From Bacteroides luhongzhouii (lineage in GTDB: Bacteria > Bacteroidota > Bacteroidia > Bacteroidales > Bacteroidaceae), in NCBI RefSeq assembly GCF_009193295.2, contig NZ_CP059973.1:4650001-4714000 (forward strand): 64,000 bases of DNA, read 5' to 3'. Below, piece after piece: positions 61,845 through 64,000 of the stretch (position 1 is its first letter; each line of letters opens with the position of its first letter). Below the pieces are notes generated by a model. It was not told where the DNA came from. It made no database searches and was given only the letters and a program-made list of their open reading frames with translations. The translations under genes and the position numbers were made by a program.

Positions 61845-64000
61845 TCACACACGTGCGTGCACCTCATGTTTCAACCACGCACCCGGCAGCATTTCTTTTT
61901 CACCTTTTTCATTCACCAGTTCCATCTGCAATACACCTCCGTTACAATCGAAGTAACGAACCTCTATCGGATGCAATCCGGCTTTCAATGCCTTCTGCAC
62001 AATAATCTCTACCGATGAGTGTGCACCGTCATTATCTCCCAGCAATTCACCGTCAAGCGTCAATGTACTACCGTCATCCGATAGAAGGGCAAAGGTGTAA
62101 ATACCATCAGCGGGAACTTCCAGATAACCGGTCATCACCAAGCCGATATTTCCTTTCACCTCTTCGGGGATAGATACCGATTCTACCACATATTCCCCTT
62201 TTACCGGAGCCGCGTCAATATCTGCACAAAGATTACCGCGGAAGTCATGCCATACAGCTTTCAAGCCGGGCTGCAAGGCAGCCGGAGCAGTCACCGCCTC
62301 CGCATAAGGAGCCTTTACATATTTAGTATGTGCCACATCCGAAGGAGAACCGTCCGGACGGAACGTGCGGAAAGCGAAATCGGTAGTCTCCGTCACGTCC
62401 AGAGCACCATTATAAAGAGTAGATTCTTTGGTAGGCATACTGCCGTCTGTCGTATAGCGTATTTCAGTACCGGGCAACGGGCAAGTCAAATCAACCGTTG
62501 TTTCATCAATAAATGCATTCACTTTATAGAATCCCTGCAAATCGGGCACACGATAATTTACCCTCATCACATCCATCCGTTTAAACTGCGGAACAAGCTG
62601 ACGATAGAACTCTTCGAGGCTTGGTTTAGCAGCCGGCTCTGCCCAGGCTATTTCACTCAATGCAATCATACGGGGAACGATCAGGTATTCAATGCGCTTC
62701 ATTGTCGGAATCCATTCAGACCAGAGATTAGCCTGTACACCCCAGATATATTTCTTCTGTTCGGGTGATAATCTATCATCCGAACACGGATCGTATGCCA
62801 GTATTTTCTTCACTGAATTCTGATCCTGCGCATAATCGAAATAGAAATATTCATTCGGACAAGCAATCACTTTCTGCTTTTGCGCGGTCGCCGTAGGCAA
62901 CGCGTCTTTCGCCCAACTTCTCCACCATGTAATAGCGGCATCGGAAGATAATCCGTCGGCTACCACTTCATCCCAGCCGATGAGTCTCTTTCCGTTGGCG
63001 AGGAAGAATTTCTCCATGTCACGTACAAACCATGCCTGAAGTTCTTCTACCGAACCCAGCTTCTCCGTACGGATACGTTTCTGACAGAGAGGGCATTTCT
63101 TCCAGTTGGCTTTTTCCACTTCATCACCACCCATGTGCACATATTCATAAGGGAAAAGCTCGAAAACTTCTTTGAATACATTCTGGCAGAATTCCAGCGT
63201 CGCGTCTTTACCCGGGCAGACAGGAGAAGAGAAGGTTTCTCCCCATCCGATTAGTCCGTCGCATGCCAACTCCGGATATTGGCTGATAGCCGCGAGAAAA
63301 TGTCCCGGCATATCAATCTCGGGAATGACATCGATTCCTCTTTGCGTAGCATAGGCTACTATTTCTTTGATATCATCATGAGTATAATAACCTCCATACA
63401 GCGTATCTCCTTCCACAATGCGTATCTTATCTTCCGGAATCAGGAAATCGGTATTATCTTCCTCTTTCGCACGTGCCATGCAGATCCGATCCTGCTCATT
63501 AAACTTACGCCAGGCTCCTTTTTCGGTAAGTAGCGGGTATTTCTCAATTTCTATACGCCAGCCCTGATCGTCAGACAAATGCCAGTGGAATTTATTGAGT
63601 TTATACAAAGACATCAGATCCAATACATGCTTTACCTCATCTTTACTCCAAAAATGACGGGAAGCATCCAGCATAAATCCACGCCATTCAAAACGGGGTA
63701 CGTCTTCTATTTGCACGACAGGGATTGAATAAGTTTGTTTCTCTCCCTGCACTTCTATCGCTGCAGGAAGGAGCTGGCGAATAGTAGTAATCGCAGAAAT
63801 GATGCCCGAATAATCATTAGCCTCTACCTGGATATATTCCGGCGTAGACTGAAGTTTATAAGAACCGGGCTTGCCACCGGTATCTTTCAACTGAAAATAC
63901 ATATCTACCTGATTCTTATCAGTAGTGACCTCCACAGAAGACGATATGACATTGCGGAGAATCTCCTGCAAATACCCGACTGCCGGAAACAACGACTGAT
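61845..64000 (-). CDS. GH20 beta-N-acetylhexosaminidase, 5' end outside the window
   Basis: About 718 residues of a periplasmic exo-hexosaminidase; the frame is open to the window edge, so the signal peptide and first residues are missing. Domain 2 (YSIPVVQIEDVPRFEWRGF) leads into the GH20 barrel with the catalytic Asp-Glu pair in HMGGDEVEKANW and EFYRQL-containing helices. A chitobiase-type C-terminal domain (IRYTTDGSMPT) and a PA14-like module (about residues 590-715, YTFALLSDDGSTLTLDG) complete it. It removes terminal GlcNAc or GalNAc, for example from host glycans. It converges on ccsBA. Confidence 0.93.
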   Translation of the reverse strand, partial: QSLFPAVGYLQEILRNVISSSVEVTTDKNQVDMYFQLKDTGGKPGSYKLQSTPEYIQVEANDYSGIISAITTIRQLLPAAIEVQGEKQTYSIPVVQIEDVPRFEWRGFMLDASRHFWSKDEVKHVLDLMSLYKLNKFHWHLSDDQGWRIEIEKYPLLTEKGAWRKFNEQDRICMARAKEEDNTDFLIPEDKIRIVEGDTLYGGYYTHDDIKEIVAYATQRGIDVIPEIDMPGHFLAAISQYPELACDGLIGWGETFSSPVCPGKDATLEFCQNVFKEVFELFPYEYVHMGGDEVEKANWKKCPLCQKRIRTEKLGSVEELQAWFVRDMEKFFLANGKRLIGWDEVVADGLSSDAAITWWRSWAKDALPTATAQKQKVIACPNEYFYFDYAQDQNSVKKILAYDPCSDDRLSPEQKKYIWGVQANLWSEWIPTMKRIEYLIVPRMIALSEIAWAEPAAKPSLEEFYRQLVPQFKRMDVMRVNYRVPDLQGFYKVNAFIDETTVDLTCPLPGTEIRYTTDGSMPTKESTLYNGALDVTETTDFAFRTFRPDGSPSDVAHTKYVKAPYAEAVTAPAALQPGLKAVWHDFRGNLCADIDAAPVKGEYVVESVSIPEEVKGNIGLVMTGYLEVPADGIYTFALLSDDGSTLTLDGELLGDNDGAHSSVEIIVQKALKAGLHPIEVRYFDCNGGVLQMELVNEKGEKEMLPGAWLKHEVHARV

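Noticed and set aside
1..64000. tRNA, rRNA, phage or conjugative element
   Set aside because: No cloverleaf, rRNA segment, integrase, transposase or transfer gene was recognised on either strand.

Overview
The window is chromosomal DNA from a gut-type Bacteroides (Bacteroidota), probably close to the B. thetaiotaomicron/B. ovatus group. The evidence is a SusC/SusD polysaccharide utilisation locus (PUL) with a hybrid two-component (HTCS) regulator, LruC-domain lipoproteins, promoters of the Bacteroides type (-33 TTTG, -7 TAnnTTTG), poor Shine-Dalgarno sequences and moderate A+T content. No rRNA, tRNA, CRISPR array, transposase or phage gene was found, so this looks like core chromosome carrying one accessory PUL.

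Layout: (1) 1-4.4 kb, nitrogen assimilation: P-II protein, ammonium channel, type III glutamine synthetase. (2) 4.4-6.3 kb, a DUF308 membrane protein, a decayed Ppx/GppA remnant and a GNAT acetyltransferase. (3) 6.3-24.7 kb, a complete minus-strand PUL transcribed GH2 > SusC > SusD > GH5 > SGNH esterase > GH5 > GH3, with its HTCS regulator upstream. Three consecutive products share the same C-terminal carbohydrate-binding-like module. (4) 24.7-33.4 kb, a 22-bp phased repeat, an LruC lipoprotein, an SLC13/TrkA-C transporter, an orphan PAS histidine kinase, an iron-dependent alcohol dehydrogenase and a 46-residue membrane protein. (5) 33.5-40.4 kb, trpB-E-G-D-C-F-A behind a leader that encodes a short peptide with three consecutive Trp codons and ends in a strong terminator. 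This looks like ribosome-mediated attenuation. (6) 40.5-47.6 kb, asparaginase, a second LruC lipoprotein, and a small envelope cluster of response regulator, pseudo-receiver/sugar transferase fusion, degenerate GT2-like protein and hexapeptide acyltransferase. (7) 47.6-51.9 kb, a noncoding interval with two candidate small RNAs, a hemerythrin/pseudo-receiver LuxR pair, a stand-alone AICAR transformylase, flavodoxin and DUF2023. (8) 52.3-61.7 kb, a probable iron/haem redox operon: porin, imelysin, di-haem oxidoreductase, second porin, mono-haem lipoprotein, Rid-like protein and CcsBA cytochrome c assembly protein. (9) 61.8-64 kb, a GH20 hexosaminidase cut by the window edge.

How the parts work together: the nitrogen genes take up and fix ammonium, and the PUL senses, imports and depolymerises a beta-linked, probably acetylated glycan. 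The trp operon appears to read charged tRNA-Trp through its leader peptide. The last operon encodes both the haem-carrying proteins and the machine that attaches haem to them. The observations most worth following are the trp leader, a cytosine-poor RNA gene near 48 kb with seven AGGUA motifs (possibly a protein sponge), and the pseudo-receiver/sugar transferase cluster.
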